Source: Microbacterium capsulatum (GTDB taxonomy: Bacteria > Actinomycetota > Actinomycetes > Actinomycetales > Microbacteriaceae). Taken from it: DNA of 64,000 bases. A model generated the notes under the pieces. It ran no database searches and was not told where the DNA came from. It saw only the letters and a program-made list of their open reading frames with translations. The stretch lies in the NCBI RefSeq assembly GCF_030865425.1, contig NZ_JAVFCB010000003.1:409057-473056 (forward strand), written 5' to 3'. How positions within the stretch are numbered: position 1 is the first letter of the stretch; the number at the start of each line of letters is the position of its first letter. Positions 9,740 through 18,281 of this stretch are shown here, piece after piece. A program made the translations under genes and the position numbers.

Positions 9740-10252
9740 TCAGGCGTCGCGCTGGTTGACTTGGTTCAGCTTGACGGGGACGACGCGGACTTCTTCCATG
9801 GTCGGGATCCGCTCTAGCAGCACCATGGCCCAAACGATCGCCTCCCAGTAGTCGGGATACGTCGCCTGGTCGCGGTACCAGTTCGGATCGCCGAAGGTCC
9901 GCACCTCGAGGCGGTAGCGGTGCGGCGTGAGCAGGAGTTTCCGTGCTCGGGTCGGCAGGTCGGTGCTGTCGCCGTTGCGGTCGGGCATCCCGACCAGCAC
10001 GGCGTCACCGACGAGCATCGCCTTCTGCCTAGCCTCCGGGACGTGGTACCACCACAGGAACGAGGCGCGGCTGTTGAACGGCAGGTGCCGGATTAGCCCC
10101 TCCTCGTTGACGTAGAGGGTGACCCCGAGCGTCGGCAAGTCGACCGACTCGATCCATCCGCCGACCGCCGCCTGGTAGTACTCGAGCTGCGCGAACTCAC
10201 GCTCCTCGAGAGGCTGTTCGACATCGGCGGGGATAATCAGCCCTCTTGCCAT
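9740..10252 (-). CDS. DUF3846-family protein (first of two)
   Basis: 170 residues. The N-terminus matches the DUF3846 pattern: IIPADVEQP, then LEYYQAAVGGWIESVDL, then LYVNEEGLIRHLPFNSRAS. DUF3846 proteins are found on actinobacterial plasmids, conjugative elements and phages; their biochemical role is unknown. The C-terminal half (VGDAVLVGMPDRNGD and beyond) is also seen in family members. The ATG has an AAGGGG ribosome site. Its first 16 bases overlap the end of the upstream paralogue, so the two are probably translationally coupled. A terminator follows. Confidence 0.75.
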   Translation of the reverse strand: MARGLIIPADVEQPLEEREFAQLEYYQAAVGGWIESVDLPTLGVTLYVNEEGLIRHLPFNSRASFLWWYHVPEARQKAMLVGDAVLVGMPDRNGDSTDLPTRARKLLLTPHRYRLEVRTFGDPNWYRDQATYPDYWEAIVWAMVLLERIPTMEEVRVVPVKLNQVNQRDA

Positions 10253-10770
10253 GGCCGATCCCCTTGCTGGACCGTGCTGTCGCTCTGATCTTCATCAGGA
10301 CCTATGCCTCTGATGGTGACGCTCAGTTCGCTTCCCATGCTCATGACGAGCGCCCACAGGGCCGCCTCGAACACGGTGCCAAAGCAGGCCGGCGTTTCGT
10401 ACCAGTTCTCGCCGTCCGAGCTGACCATCACCACGAACTGGTGGCAGTAGATCAGCCCGAACACGACTTCCTCGGACAGATCGGCGACCGTGTCGTCGTG
10501 ATCGCGCGCCGTGAGCACCACATCGCCGACCATGAAGTGCCCGCGATCTGGCCGGTTGCTGAAGAACCAGCGCAGCGCGGTCGCACGTGCGTTGACCGGC
10601 GTCAGTTCACGCTGAAGCGCTTCGTTCACGTAGACCGTGACATCCAGCCCTTCAACCTCGATGGGCTCGAGCCAGCCACCAACCGCCTCTTGGAACTCGC
10701 CGAGATTAGCCAGATCCGCCAGGTACGGGCGGTCGTCCACGTTATGCGGAATGACGATGCTTCGCACCAT
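10237..10770 (-). CDS. DUF3846-family protein (second of two)
   Basis: 177 residues from the ATG at 10770, which has an excellent AAGGAGG ribosome site. A longer upstream reading lacks protein character and is rejected. The sequence follows the same plan as the neighbour: VIPHNVDDRP, FQEAVGGWLEPIEV, TVYVNEALQRELTPVNARA and MVGDVVLTARD. The C-terminal extension differs between the two, so the pair is an old duplication. Function is unknown; the location supports a role in maintenance or transfer of the conjugative element. Confidence 0.75.
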   Translation of the reverse strand: MVRSIVIPHNVDDRPYLADLANLGEFQEAVGGWLEPIEVEGLDVTVYVNEALQRELTPVNARATALRWFFSNRPDRGHFMVGDVVLTARDHDDTVADLSEEVVFGLIYCHQFVVMVSSDGENWYETPACFGTVFEAALWALVMSMGSELSVTIRGIGPDEDQSDSTVQQGDRPWQEG

Positions 10771-10800
10771 CAGTCCCACCTCCTTGCTGTTGTCGCGGCC

Positions 10801-10820
10801 GAGAACCCGGCTGGGTTCTC
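10801..10820. other. Perfect 8-bp hairpin in the leader of the DUF3846 genes
   Basis: GAGAACCC-GGCT-GGGTTCTC lies 30 bp upstream of the DUF3846 start and downstream of the RHH gene. No T-run follows on either strand, so it is more likely an RNA-stability or regulatory hairpin than a terminator. A weaker hairpin (CCCGGGAGAGCGCG / CGCGCTCCATCCCCGGG) lies just beyond, around 10867-10903. Confidence 0.4.
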
Positions 10821-10945
10821 TCGCAAGCCGCGGGGCAGCAACGAGGGTGTTGTTCTTGGGCAGCTGCCCCGGGAGAGCGCGCGAACGCGCTCCATCCCCG
10901 GGACAGCCGCCCTCTCTCGTTCCCCAGACCGGGAAGCGCCTGCAG

Positions 10946-11266
10946 TCAGGCGGAACCAGACCGACCACGCGGAGCCTTGGCACCAGTCGTGCCACCGAAG
11001 ATAGCCTCGATGGCGCTCTGCTTGGTCTTGGCGTCGCGCTCGATCTCGGCCCGCACCGTCTCGGCACGCTCGAGCACCTTCGGGTCGGACTTGCTGGTCT
11101 CGACCCAGGCCTCAAGGGCGATCCGGATCTCTTCGGTGACGGAGCGGTCGTTGAGCTGGGCGATCACGTCCAGCTGCGCACGCAGCGCGTCGGTGATGCG
11201 AACGGCAAGCGCTCGCGTAGAGCCGAGAGCCGAGGACGGCACCTCGGCGGGGGTGTTCTCACTCAT
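10946..11266 (-). CDS. Small ribbon-helix-helix-type DNA-binding protein
   Basis: 106 residues from the ATG at 11266, chosen because a GAGGAGG ribosome site lies 8 nt upstream. Residues about 18-50 (STRALAVRITDALRAQLDVI, then NDRSVTEEIRIALEAWV) have the short beta strand and two helices of an RHH/Arc-like repressor. The C-terminus is charged and ends in a basic tail (APRGRSGSA). Such proteins on mobile elements usually act as autoregulators or relaxosome accessory proteins. It is the first gene of a minus-strand group with the two DUF3846 genes. Confidence 0.6.
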   Translation of the reverse strand: MSENTPAEVPSSALGSTRALAVRITDALRAQLDVIAQLNDRSVTEEIRIALEAWVETSKSDPKVLERAETVRAEIERDAKTKQSAIEAIFGGTTGAKAPRGRSGSA

Positions 11267-11442
11267 CGTGAGCCTCCTCATCGGGAGCGGCCGGCGAACC
11301 TGGATGGTTCTCCTACGAGCCGCATGCCGAGGAGGAACGAGGTTCAGTATGAATGGGTCGATCCGGACGTCAATATTCCGGTCGGGAATGGTGTCATTTT
11401 CACGACAGCGAGTATCCATCGGCTGCGAGTACCCTCGTGGGC

Positions 11443-12102
11443 ATGAACGCGCTCATCGCCGCGATCGTAGGCGGCATAGCCGGCGCCGTTGCAGGCGCGG
11501 CGATGACTGGCCTCACCATCCGGTGGCAGTTGTCAGCCACGGCCAGTCACCGGGCCATCCGAGTGATCCAAGATCACTTCCGGCGATTGGCATCACAGCT
11601 TGAGGCCGAGCGTCGCGCGGGGTTTCCCACCATCAACACGAACGTCGGGCCATTTGCGATCGAACGACGAGAGAAGTTCGTCGTTGATGTGCTTCGCGAA
11701 ACGCCCGATCTACGAAAGCACCAGAGTACGGTCGTCGAGGACGGTCTTGTGCACCTCCTTGGCGAAGAAGCCGTGCTGTACACACAAGACAGGGTGTTCG
11801 CAGAGCCAAATGATATAGATTTGGACGCCGAGCGCGCCGCGAAATCTCGCGCCCTGATCTCGAAAATCCATGCGGGAACCTTCCAAGCGGGCCTGGTGCC
11901 AAGCATCGGCAAAGCTGCAGAGAATCAGCGAGACCAGGCAATCGACGACGCGATCGCCGCGATCTATGAGCTAGTTGGTCGACTCGGCAAAAGGCGAAGT
12001 GCCCGAAGTCTCGGCCGTCGCAGACATAGATCTCATGGGCTTCAACGACACGGTGCGGCGGGATCCGCACGAACTGGAGGCGCACAGGGGCCTGGCGGCT
12101 AG
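11443..12102 (+). CDS. Membrane-anchored protein of unknown function, frameshifted C-terminus
   Basis: 219 residues from the ATG at 11443. The N-terminus is one membrane helix (MNALIAAIVGGIAGAVAGAA) followed by an alpha-helical soluble domain. The ATG follows TACCCT by 7 nt, consistent with a leaderless start. After GRLGKR (about residue 186) the frame becomes Arg/Gly-rich. Removing one A from the AAAA run at 11989-11992 continues the protein as KGEVPEVSAVADIDLMGFND and ends at TGA 12113-12115, overlapping the next ATG by the common ATGA pattern. The intact gene was probably 11443-12115. No family recognized. Confidence 0.6.
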   Translation: MNALIAAIVGGIAGAVAGAAMTGLTIRWQLSATASHRAIRVIQDHFRRLASQLEAERRAGFPTINTNVGPFAIERREKFVVDVLRETPDLRKHQSTVVEDGLVHLLGEEAVLYTQDRVFAEPNDIDLDAERAAKSRALISKIHAGTFQAGLVPSIGKAAENQRDQAIDDAIAAIYELVGRLGKRRSARSLGRRRHRSHGLQRHGAAGSARTGGAQGPGG

Positions 12103-12111
12103 TATCTCGCC

Positions 12112-13428
12112 ATGAAGCGCAGGCCACGTGAATCGAGCCGCTACCGTCGAATATCCGCCCATACATCACGCCCGCTCCTTTGTGCCGCGATGGCGGCGAC
12201 TATGGCGCTCAGCATGTCTGCGTGTACAGAAGAGAGCTCCTCGGGTCTGATCCACCTTCCGCTCGTCGGAGCACCCTCCGCATCTACCCTTGGCCCGACT
12301 GTCCCCTCCACGCCGACCAACCCGTGCGCGACACCGGCACCAACGACGAAGGGCTCAGTGCGCAGGCCACCGTCACCGCCGCTGAGCCCACCCGCCCCGT
12401 TTCACGATCAGAAAGTGTCATCATGGGGCCCATCGCGAAATCAATACACCCTTTGTCGCCCTTCGAGCACGGCGACATTGAACTCGATCGTCGATCCGAC
12501 GCCTACAGGGTACGATGAACGGTACTTCCTGTATGCCCGTGATGTCTTGGGGGGACCCGTGACCCACGACCTGGTAGTGCAGGAAGGTCATACCTACGTT
12601 GGATATCTGTGGTTCCAGAACGACATCGCCCCGAACGTGACGCAGTCAACGATTAATGCCCACGCAAGCCTACAATTTCCGGGCTATGTGCTGGGCTCAA
12701 CGACGGCGGATGCCACTCTCTCCGCAGCGAACACCGTCCCCCACAAGGTCTGGGCATCCATGGGAATCTCTACGGGCGACCCACGCCGAGAGCTAGAAAT
12801 AGATCCGGCCAAGGGCTCGGCAAAGCTCAATGTCGGCGGACGAGCAAACGGAACTCGTATCTCCTGGGCAGACCTTACCAGCGACCAGGGTGCACTAGTT
12901 GGGTGTGATGCGCAGGATGGAGCACTTCCTGGAGACTCCCGTTGCGCTGGATCGATCGAATTTCAATTCACAGTAACAACACCTTCAATCTCCGTCGAAC
13001 CGACCGTTTTCGGTGGCTCCGGCCAGTCCTTTTCTACGAAATCAGGTAAAGACGAGACGCTCGATACTCGAGTCACGAATCGAACAGACGATCCGATGAC
13101 AGAGATCACGATGTCGACAAGATTGCCTTCGGGTATTTCGTTCGTCGACAATGTTTGGATTCGTCGTTCCGACCCCTCTGGTGATCAACAAGATTGGATC
13201 CGTGCCGCGACAAATGATTACGGCATCACTGGGAATCTGTTGTTCGTGCACCTCGCCCGATCAGACCCTCTGGTGCCGCACGGAGCGATAGATGTCTCCT
13301 TTCACGTCTTGATCGGCGACGCGGCCACGGCGTGCGGCGGCTCCTGGCAGAAGATCAAGAACTGGGCACAGCACGACGACGTAACGGTCGAGTCGGATTT
13401 GATCGCGAGCATCGATGGAACGTGCTAG
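12112..13428 (+). CDS. Putative lipoprotein of unknown function
   Basis: 438 residues. A basic N-terminus and hydrophobic stretch end in MSAC, a plausible lipobox with the lipidated Cys at about residue 38. A Pro/Thr/Ser-rich spacer follows to about residue 110, then a beta-rich exported domain. The segment from about 285 on (ISVEPTVFGGSGQSF, LDTRVTNRTDDPMTEITMSTRLPSG) resembles the Ig-like fold of DUF11-type surface proteins, although I cannot name the family. The ATG is preceded by TAGTAT and 6 nt, a leaderless promoter, and also overlaps the corrected end of the upstream gene. A strong terminator follows. Confidence 0.65.
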   Translation: MKRRPRESSRYRRISAHTSRPLLCAAMAATMALSMSACTEESSSGLIHLPLVGAPSASTLGPTVPSTPTNPCATPAPTTKGSVRRPPSPPLSPPAPFHDQKVSSWGPSRNQYTLCRPSSTATLNSIVDPTPTGYDERYFLYARDVLGGPVTHDLVVQEGHTYVGYLWFQNDIAPNVTQSTINAHASLQFPGYVLGSTTADATLSAANTVPHKVWASMGISTGDPRRELEIDPAKGSAKLNVGGRANGTRISWADLTSDQGALVGCDAQDGALPGDSRCAGSIEFQFTVTTPSISVEPTVFGGSGQSFSTKSGKDETLDTRVTNRTDDPMTEITMSTRLPSGISFVDNVWIRRSDPSGDQQDWIRAATNDYGITGNLLFVHLARSDPLVPHGAIDVSFHVLIGDAATACGGSWQKIKNWAQHDDVTVESDLIASIDGTC

Positions 13429-13440
13429 TCCAAAAGAAAA

Positions 13441-13465
13441 AGGGCCCCCAGACACTGGGGGCCCT
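13441..13465. terminator. Bidirectional terminator
   Basis: AGGGCCCCCAG-ACA-CTGGGGGCCCT is an 11-bp perfect stem with a 3-nt loop, preceded by AAAAGAAAAA. It lies between the convergent genes ending at 13428 (plus) and 13470 (minus); the A-rich side gives a U-tract for minus-strand transcription. Confidence 0.85.
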
Positions 13466-13469
13466 ACCG

Positions 13470-13775
13470 TCACGTTTCATGACGGTCGGAGTCATTCGAC
13501 TCCCGTTCTTCCTCAGACTCGCGTCGGCCCGCGCTTATGATCACCTCAATGGAGCCAGCGAGCATGGCGGCAGCCAGCAGCGTGGCAAAGGCGACGACGA
13601 TCCACGTACCGATGCCCTGCATCGGTACGTCTCGGAAGTCCGAGGACACCGTCTCCGGGATCGCGAAGCAGATGAGAAAGACCAATCCAAGCACGGCAGA
13701 CAGCAGAACAATGACCGGGTTGATCTCCTGCTGTTCATTCCGGACAAAAACTCTTGACGATCGATCAGCGCACAT
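13470..13775 (-). CDS. Small two-helix membrane protein
   Basis: 101 residues from the ATG at 13775; a GTG at 13793 is an alternative start. I prefer the ATG because GGGAG lies 5 nt upstream. Two membrane segments are visible: INPVIVLLSAVLGLVFLICF and WIVVAFATLLAAAMLAGSIE. The tail is strongly charged (RRESEEERESNDSDRHE). No family recognized. It is transcribed from an AT-rich region that also carries the overlapping hairpins at 13804-13856. Confidence 0.5.
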   Translation of the reverse strand: MCADRSSRVFVRNEQQEINPVIVLLSAVLGLVFLICFAIPETVSSDFRDVPMQGIGTWIVVAFATLLAAAMLAGSIEVIISAGRRESEEERESNDSDRHET

Positions 13776-13803
13776 TCCGACTCCCAAAAGCACCTTTTGA
13801 CAT

Positions 13804-13856
13804 GCCAGGGGTCCCTGGCTGAGAAACTCACGCAGCGATTGGATTTCTCAGCCAGG
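13804..13856 (-). promoter_or_regulatory. Two mutually exclusive hairpins in the leader of the small membrane protein gene
   Basis: GCCAGGG-GT-CCCTGGC (13804-13819) and a 13-bp perfect inverted repeat (CCTGGCTGAGAAA at 13814-13826, TTTCTCAGCCAGG at 13844-13856) share the CCTGGC segment. Only one can form at a time, which is the geometry of an attenuator or other RNA switch. The hairpins lie 29-81 nt upstream of the ATG at 13775. Confidence 0.45.
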
Positions 13857-13902
13857 ACGTGACTCAACTGATCAGAATGCATTATATAACAAATGGAATA
13901 GA

Positions 13903-14439
13903 ATGTCAATGCCTATGACTGGTTTGAGGCTTCTTTGGAAGTCAATTGTTGCACCCGGAATACTGTCAGCTTGGAAGATTCTTCGAGAATCTGCATGGAC
14001 ACTCGTGAGACCGGAAACCCTGAGCCTGTTCGCTGCAGTTATCGCAATCTACGTCGCCATTTACGCGACGGACCTCGCTCACAATGACGGCGATCGGATT
14101 GACAAGGAGAATGTTGCGCGCGCCCATGCGGATGCGTGCCGTTCGTCGATCGTAACGATGCACACGAAACTTATCGCACTTCGCCGCGGCTATGAGCTCG
14201 GCCCTTCCGAGAAGGCTTTGCGTCTAGCGGACTGGGATGAGGCTATGGATGCCGTTTCGCTTGTGCAGATTGCCTGCATCGATCAAATCAAGGCTAGTGG
14301 CGATCATTTCCAGACGTATGAAGCCGAACTCGAGCAAATCCGGGCGCAATACGCGGTCGCGTATCGGGGACTCTGGGATGAGACTGACGCTCGGAAACTC
14401 ATCGATTGGAGCAACGAGGTGATCGGAATCCTCCGATAG
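13903..14439 (+). CDS. Single-pass membrane protein of unknown function
   Basis: 178 residues; ATGs at 13903, 13909 and 13915 are all possible starts and none has a ribosome site. One membrane helix (about residues 40-58, LSLFAAVIAIYVAIYATDLA) is followed by a helical, charged cytoplasmic or external domain. The upstream 50 bp are unusually AT-rich for this genome (ATTATATAACAAATGG) and probably hold its promoter and that of the divergent gene. No family recognized. Confidence 0.5.
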   Translation: MSMPMTGLRLLWKSIVAPGILSAWKILRESAWTLVRPETLSLFAAVIAIYVAIYATDLAHNDGDRIDKENVARAHADACRSSIVTMHTKLIALRRGYELGPSEKALRLADWDEAMDAVSLVQIACIDQIKASGDHFQTYEAELEQIRAQYAVAYRGLWDETDARKLIDWSNEVIGILR

Positions 14440-14583
14440 GAGCCATTTCACGAAGAGAGCGCTGCGTCCAGCAGTAGGCCGGCGCTGGGTAAGCGATAGC
14501 GGCGATCCAGGAGGGTGTGCTATTGGCGCCGGCAGCGCGACTAGCGTGTTGGAACGCGCACCATGTGCATACGAACCGGACGA

Positions 14584-15156
14584 CTATCTCCACCCAAGCC
14601 AGCGCTGGGCCAGCTTGTCGAGGCGTTGCCAGACGGTTGGTGCAATATCCGGTTCCTGCGGCATGACGCTCGCGACGCGTTCCATGATGCGCCAGAGCAG
14701 GTCTTCATCATCGACGGGGAGGGAGATCTGTGCCGTGCCGCGACCGTCGCGCCGTCGAAGGATCAGAGTGAGGTGTGCCGAATTGAGATCGTCCCCGTCT
14801 ACCTCGTCAACGGCGTAGGTGGCGTACGCCGAAAGGTTCTCCCAGAGGATCGGCTTGACCCGCTTTCGGAACCAGACAGTCAGGAGGTTGCCGTCAAGCT
14901 GGGCCCGGTATTCGCTCGCCGGCATCAGTGCCACGGCCAGGACAGCACACACCCAAAGCGCCATGCTGGCAGGCGCAGCAAGGATCCCCGGGTAGGCGAC
15001 ATAGAGCAATCCGGCGAGACCGGCGCCAATAGCGATGACCACCAGATACCACCGCCAGGATCGTCGAGGTGGCCCCTCGCTGTAGGTCCACTCGATGATC
15101 CGCGGGTTCTCCCCCGCGGTCTGCTTCGTCGTCTTGCTGCTGGTCTTGTTGGTCAT
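14584..15156 (-). CDS. Two-helix membrane protein in the conjugation operon
   Basis: 190 residues. Two close transmembrane segments (about residues 37-80: WRWYLVVIAIGAGLAGLLYV and ASMALWVCAVLAVALM) precede a soluble domain with a PH-like pattern (QLDGNLLTVWFRKRVKPI, then AHLTLILRRRDGRGTA). The ATG has an AGGAGA/AAAGGA ribosome site. It lies 33 bp downstream of the VirB6-like gene, where related elements often carry a small PrgI-type membrane protein, but the sequence is not a clear PrgI. It is likely a structural or regulatory part of the transfer apparatus (inference). Confidence 0.55.
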   Translation of the reverse strand: MTNKTSSKTTKQTAGENPRIIEWTYSEGPPRRSWRWYLVVIAIGAGLAGLLYVAYPGILAAPASMALWVCAVLAVALMPASEYRAQLDGNLLTVWFRKRVKPILWENLSAYATYAVDEVDGDDLNSAHLTLILRRRDGRGTAQISLPVDDEDLLWRIMERVASVMPQEPDIAPTVWQRLDKLAQRWLGWR

Positions 15157-15189
15157 TCCTTTCGTCTCCTGGCCGTGCCGGCCGTGTGG

Positions 15190-18100
15190 TTATCGGTTTC
15201 GCGGTATCTGCAAATCGTTTGGCGGATTGATCACTTCGCTGCCGATTGGCCCCACTGGCCGCGGTTGCCCAGCCGCGGCCCCGCTTAGGCCAGCGATGCG
15301 GCGCAGCGCTTGGTCGTGATCGCCGCCGGACACGATGCCTTCCCGCAGTCGAGATCCTGGTTGATTGAGTTCGGCATACGCAGCCGTGAGCGCCTGGCGC
15401 TCGACGCTGCCCTCGGGTGTCGTTCCGACAGCGTCCACCAGTGCGCCGACGGAATCCTTATCGCCGGCGGCAAGCGCTGCCGCGGTGATCTTGCCGCCGG
15501 CCACGGCGGCGAGCATCGCACGCTGGGTGTTCGCGGTACCTTGTTCGATCTCCCCGAGCGTCTTACCCCCGAGGTAGGCGGCCTTACCGGCAGCACTCGA
15601 GCCCGGCAGCACCGAGGCGAGCGTCTTCCGGGCACCGGCGCTCATCTGCGGCGACGCGTCGACCAACTGGTGAGCCTCGCCGACGGAGGCGGCCTTGATG
15701 GCCTTGGTAATCGCCATGCGCTGCGTGTGGTCGTCGGCCTTGATGATCACCCGGCCGCTGGCGTCCTTGACGTCCTGACCCATGGCAAGCTGCATCAGAT
15801 GAGCTTGCGACAGCGGGTTGGCGCCGATACGGGCGCTCTCGATGGCCGCCAGGGCGTTCTTGTCGAGCTCCTCGGACTCCTTGGCTTCAATCGCCGCACC
15901 GCGGGTGGCGAGCTGTTGCCCGAAGCGGCCGCTGATGTCATTCACGCCGCGGTTGGCATTCGACGCCCAATTTCGCGGGTTGAAGTTGCCACCCTTGCCC
16001 TTGTAGGTGCCGGCTTGGATTGAGGCAAGGCGCCGTTCGGCGACGCCTTGCCGGTAGTGCTTGAACTGGCCGAGTCGCGACTTGTCATACGCCTTCTGGG
16101 TTCCCTTGGTGACGCCGCCGCGCAGCTTGGCCCCGATGCCCTGAATCGTGCCACCGATGTTCCCCGCGGCGGCGATGGCGTTCTTCAGCAGCGGGATGGA
16201 AACGATCAGCGGGACTACCAGGGCGAGGTAGGCGATGACCTCCATGACGGTCTTGTTGTCGCCGGCGCCCTGGGCCACGTTCCAGAGGATGGCGTGCGCC
16301 ACGAGGCAGGCGCCGTAGACCAGCCCGATGACGGGGAAGACGAGCAGCAGGTCGGTGAACATCTTTCGCCACTTGTCGAAGAGCTTCTGGGTGTTCGGCA
16401 GGACGTAGGCCACGAACGCGATCGGCGCCACCACCACGAGCAGAACGATGAGTGCTTTCCGCATGGCGAGCAGGAAGAAGATGATCAGGAGCGAGATCAG
16501 GGCGCCGACGACGGCGACGATGACGGCACCCACGTTGATCCAGACAGCGGAGCCGACGATGAGGACGGTCGTCACGATGCCTGCGATGTTGGTCGAGTCG
16601 TCGCCGGTGTGGACGGTGTCGGGGGCCGAGGCCTGGATCGTCTTGGCGATCGCCTCGAGTGTGTCCTTCAGTGAGAAGCCGAGGATGTTGGACACGTCGA
16701 CGGCGATCTGACAGATGAAGAAGGACACGTTCGCCAGGATGGCCATCACGATCAGGCGCAGGAAGACGCGTCGGAACTCTGCCATCCGGTTGGTGTTCCC
16801 AGAGCCGGTCATCAGCAGGTAGATCATCCAGAGGAAGACCGGGATGAACAGGACGTTGGCGATGCCCTGCATCGCCTTCCAGGCCGTCATCGTGTCGGGA
16901 CCGACCAGCCCGGTATCGATCTTCAAGAAATCGTTGGCGATGAACTTGTAGGCAGCATCCGCGAGGCCGGCGCCCGCACTCAGGACCGGACAGATCAGCC
17001 AGCCGATGCTGTCGATCGCGCAGGAGGACTTGACGGCATCGGGATTCGGCGCCGCCGGATCCTTGGCGGTGGGCGCGACCAGCTGAGTCCTGTTGTCGAA
17101 TAGCCATTGGGCGTACTTGTCGGCCAGGCCGTTGTTCTTGCCGTCGGCGCCGTTGAGGGCGTTCATCAGGTCGCCGCAGGTCTTGCTCTGAACATCGGTC
17201 AGCGGATCGAGGGACGGTCCGACGACGATGTTCGCTCCGTCGCTGTGCGGATGGTTGTTGTTGCTCGTGTAGTACTCCGTCGTCCAGGAGATGCTGCCGT
17301 CCGCGGCCCGGGAGGGCACCCGCAGGTGGTAGTCCTGATTCGTTGAACCCGCTGGGGCGCTGCTGGTCACGGTGGCGGTTGGGACACAGACCGCCAGGAG
17401 CGTGCCTCGGTAGAGGAGGTAGTTGCCCGCATCCGTCCAGGCGGGGTTGGCCGTGACGGCCGGGCTCTTGCCGCCATAAACGCGGTTCTTGACCGCGGTC
17501 TGGTAGCTGCTGGTCATGGTGTCGCCGCGCTGGAACTGGTCTGTTGCCCCCTGGGCGTTGGTGCAACGACCCGCGTTGAATTCGGCGTCGCTCGCTGAGC
17601 GCATGCCCATAGCGCAGAGTGCTTCGTCGGGTTTCCAGGAGTCCCAGAGACTCAACGCGCCGGTGACAAGCCCGGTCTGGTTGCAGTCCATCTGGCCCTG
17701 CTGGGAGTCCTGGACCTTGATGCCGCCCACGCCCTTCAGAGCACCTCCACCATAGGTGCCTCCGACGCCGAACCAGTTGCCACTGGCCGCGTGGTCGCGG
17801 GCGATCCGGTCGCCGGCGGTGCCAGCGAACCAGAGGCCGTCGGCGAGATTGGAGTCGCTGCTCACCACGCAGGAGCCGAGCTGGCGGTAGTAGAGGTAGG
17901 AGCGCACCTGGTCTTCGAGTGTCATGAACGACGCCAGCGACACACCGTTACAAATCGCGCCCTGACTGCCTGCTGCCCAGGAGCCGCCCGCTGCGTCGCA
18001 GCTCGCCTTGTCGGTTGGAGCGGAGAAGGCCGCGGCGGGGCGGGTTGGCAGAGCGGCCGCGAGCGTGCCCGCGATCGCCAACACCGCAAGGACCAGGGCG

Positions 18101-18216
18101 ACCAGCAGTGTTCCGCGGCGCGTAAGCAAAGAAAGGTACAACCCGATGGGTTGTACCTTTCCTAGGACTAGGAAACCTCGCCTTTGAGAACCGTTCACTA
18201 TTCGTTTTTGCCTCAT
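15190..18216 (-). CDS. VirB6/TrbL-like conjugation channel protein
   Basis: 1008 residues as read. A signal-like hydrophobic segment (about residues 35-60) is followed by a large Cys-containing extracellular domain to about residue 430. A polytopic membrane region follows at about 450-690 (for example VLFIPVFLWMIYLLMTG, VFLRLIVMAILANVSFF, IVAVVGALISLLIIFFLL, LLLVFPVIGLVYGACLVAHA). The C-terminal cytoplasmic domain is about 300 residues, Ala/Gly-rich and charged. This plan matches VirB6/TrbL-type inner-membrane proteins of actinobacterial type IV secretion systems. The start is uncertain: the ATG at 18216 lacks a good ribosome site, and a perfect hairpin lies inside the first 30 codons, so translation may begin nearer the signal segment. 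It forms an operon with the flanking minus-strand genes. Confidence 0.7.
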   Translation of the reverse strand: MRQKRIVNGSQRRGFLVLGKVQPIGLYLSLLTRRGTLLVALVLAVLAIAGTLAAALPTRPAAAFSAPTDKASCDAAGGSWAAGSQGAICNGVSLASFMTLEDQVRSYLYYRQLGSCVVSSDSNLADGLWFAGTAGDRIARDHAASGNWFGVGGTYGGGALKGVGGIKVQDSQQGQMDCNQTGLVTGALSLWDSWKPDEALCAMGMRSASDAEFNAGRCTNAQGATDQFQRGDTMTSSYQTAVKNRVYGGKSPAVTANPAWTDAGNYLLYRGTLLAVCVPTATVTSSAPAGSTNQDYHLRVPSRAADGSISWTTEYYTSNNNHPHSDGANIVVGPSLDPLTDVQSKTCGDLMNALNGADGKNNGLADKYAQWLFDNRTQLVAPTAKDPAAPNPDAVKSSCAIDSIGWLICPVLSAGAGLADAAYKFIANDFLKIDTGLVGPDTMTAWKAMQGIANVLFIPVFLWMIYLLMTGSGNTNRMAEFRRVFLRLIVMAILANVSFFICQIAVDVSNILGFSLKDTLEAIAKTIQASAPDTVHTGDDSTNIAGIVTTVLIVGSAVWINVGAVIVAVVGALISLLIIFFLLAMRKALIVLLVVVAPIAFVAYVLPNTQKLFDKWRKMFTDLLLVFPVIGLVYGACLVAHAILWNVAQGAGDNKTVMEVIAYLALVVPLIVSIPLLKNAIAAAGNIGGTIQGIGAKLRGGVTKGTQKAYDKSRLGQFKHYRQGVAERRLASIQAGTYKGKGGNFNPRNWASNANRGVNDISGRFGQQLATRGAAIEAKESEELDKNALAAIESARIGANPLSQAHLMQLAMGQDVKDASGRVIIKADDHTQRMAITKAIKAASVGEAHQLVDASPQMSAGARKTLASVLPGSSAAGKAAYLGGKTLGEIEQGTANTQRAMLAAVAGGKITAAALAAGDKDSVGALVDAVGTTPEGSVERQALTAAYAELNQPGSRLREGIVSGGDHDQALRRIAGLSGAAAGQPRPVGPIGSEVINPPNDLQIPRNR
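18132..18172 (-). promoter_or_regulatory. Perfect hairpin plus palindrome at the 5' end of the VirB6-like gene
   Basis: AAAGGTACAACCC-GAT-GGGTTGTACCTTT (18132-18160, 13-bp stem, 3-nt loop) is followed by CCTAG-GA-CTAGG (18161-18172). On the transcribed strand the stem is followed by CTTTGC. It lies 45-85 nt into the annotated gene, so it is either an attenuator in a mis-annotated leader or a structure that gates translation. Confidence 0.45.
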
Positions 18217-18281
18217 AACCTGGGCTTATTTAAGCACAGGCAGGTTGCTTTGAGAAGCCCCGGCCCCTCCTCCCCCAGGCG

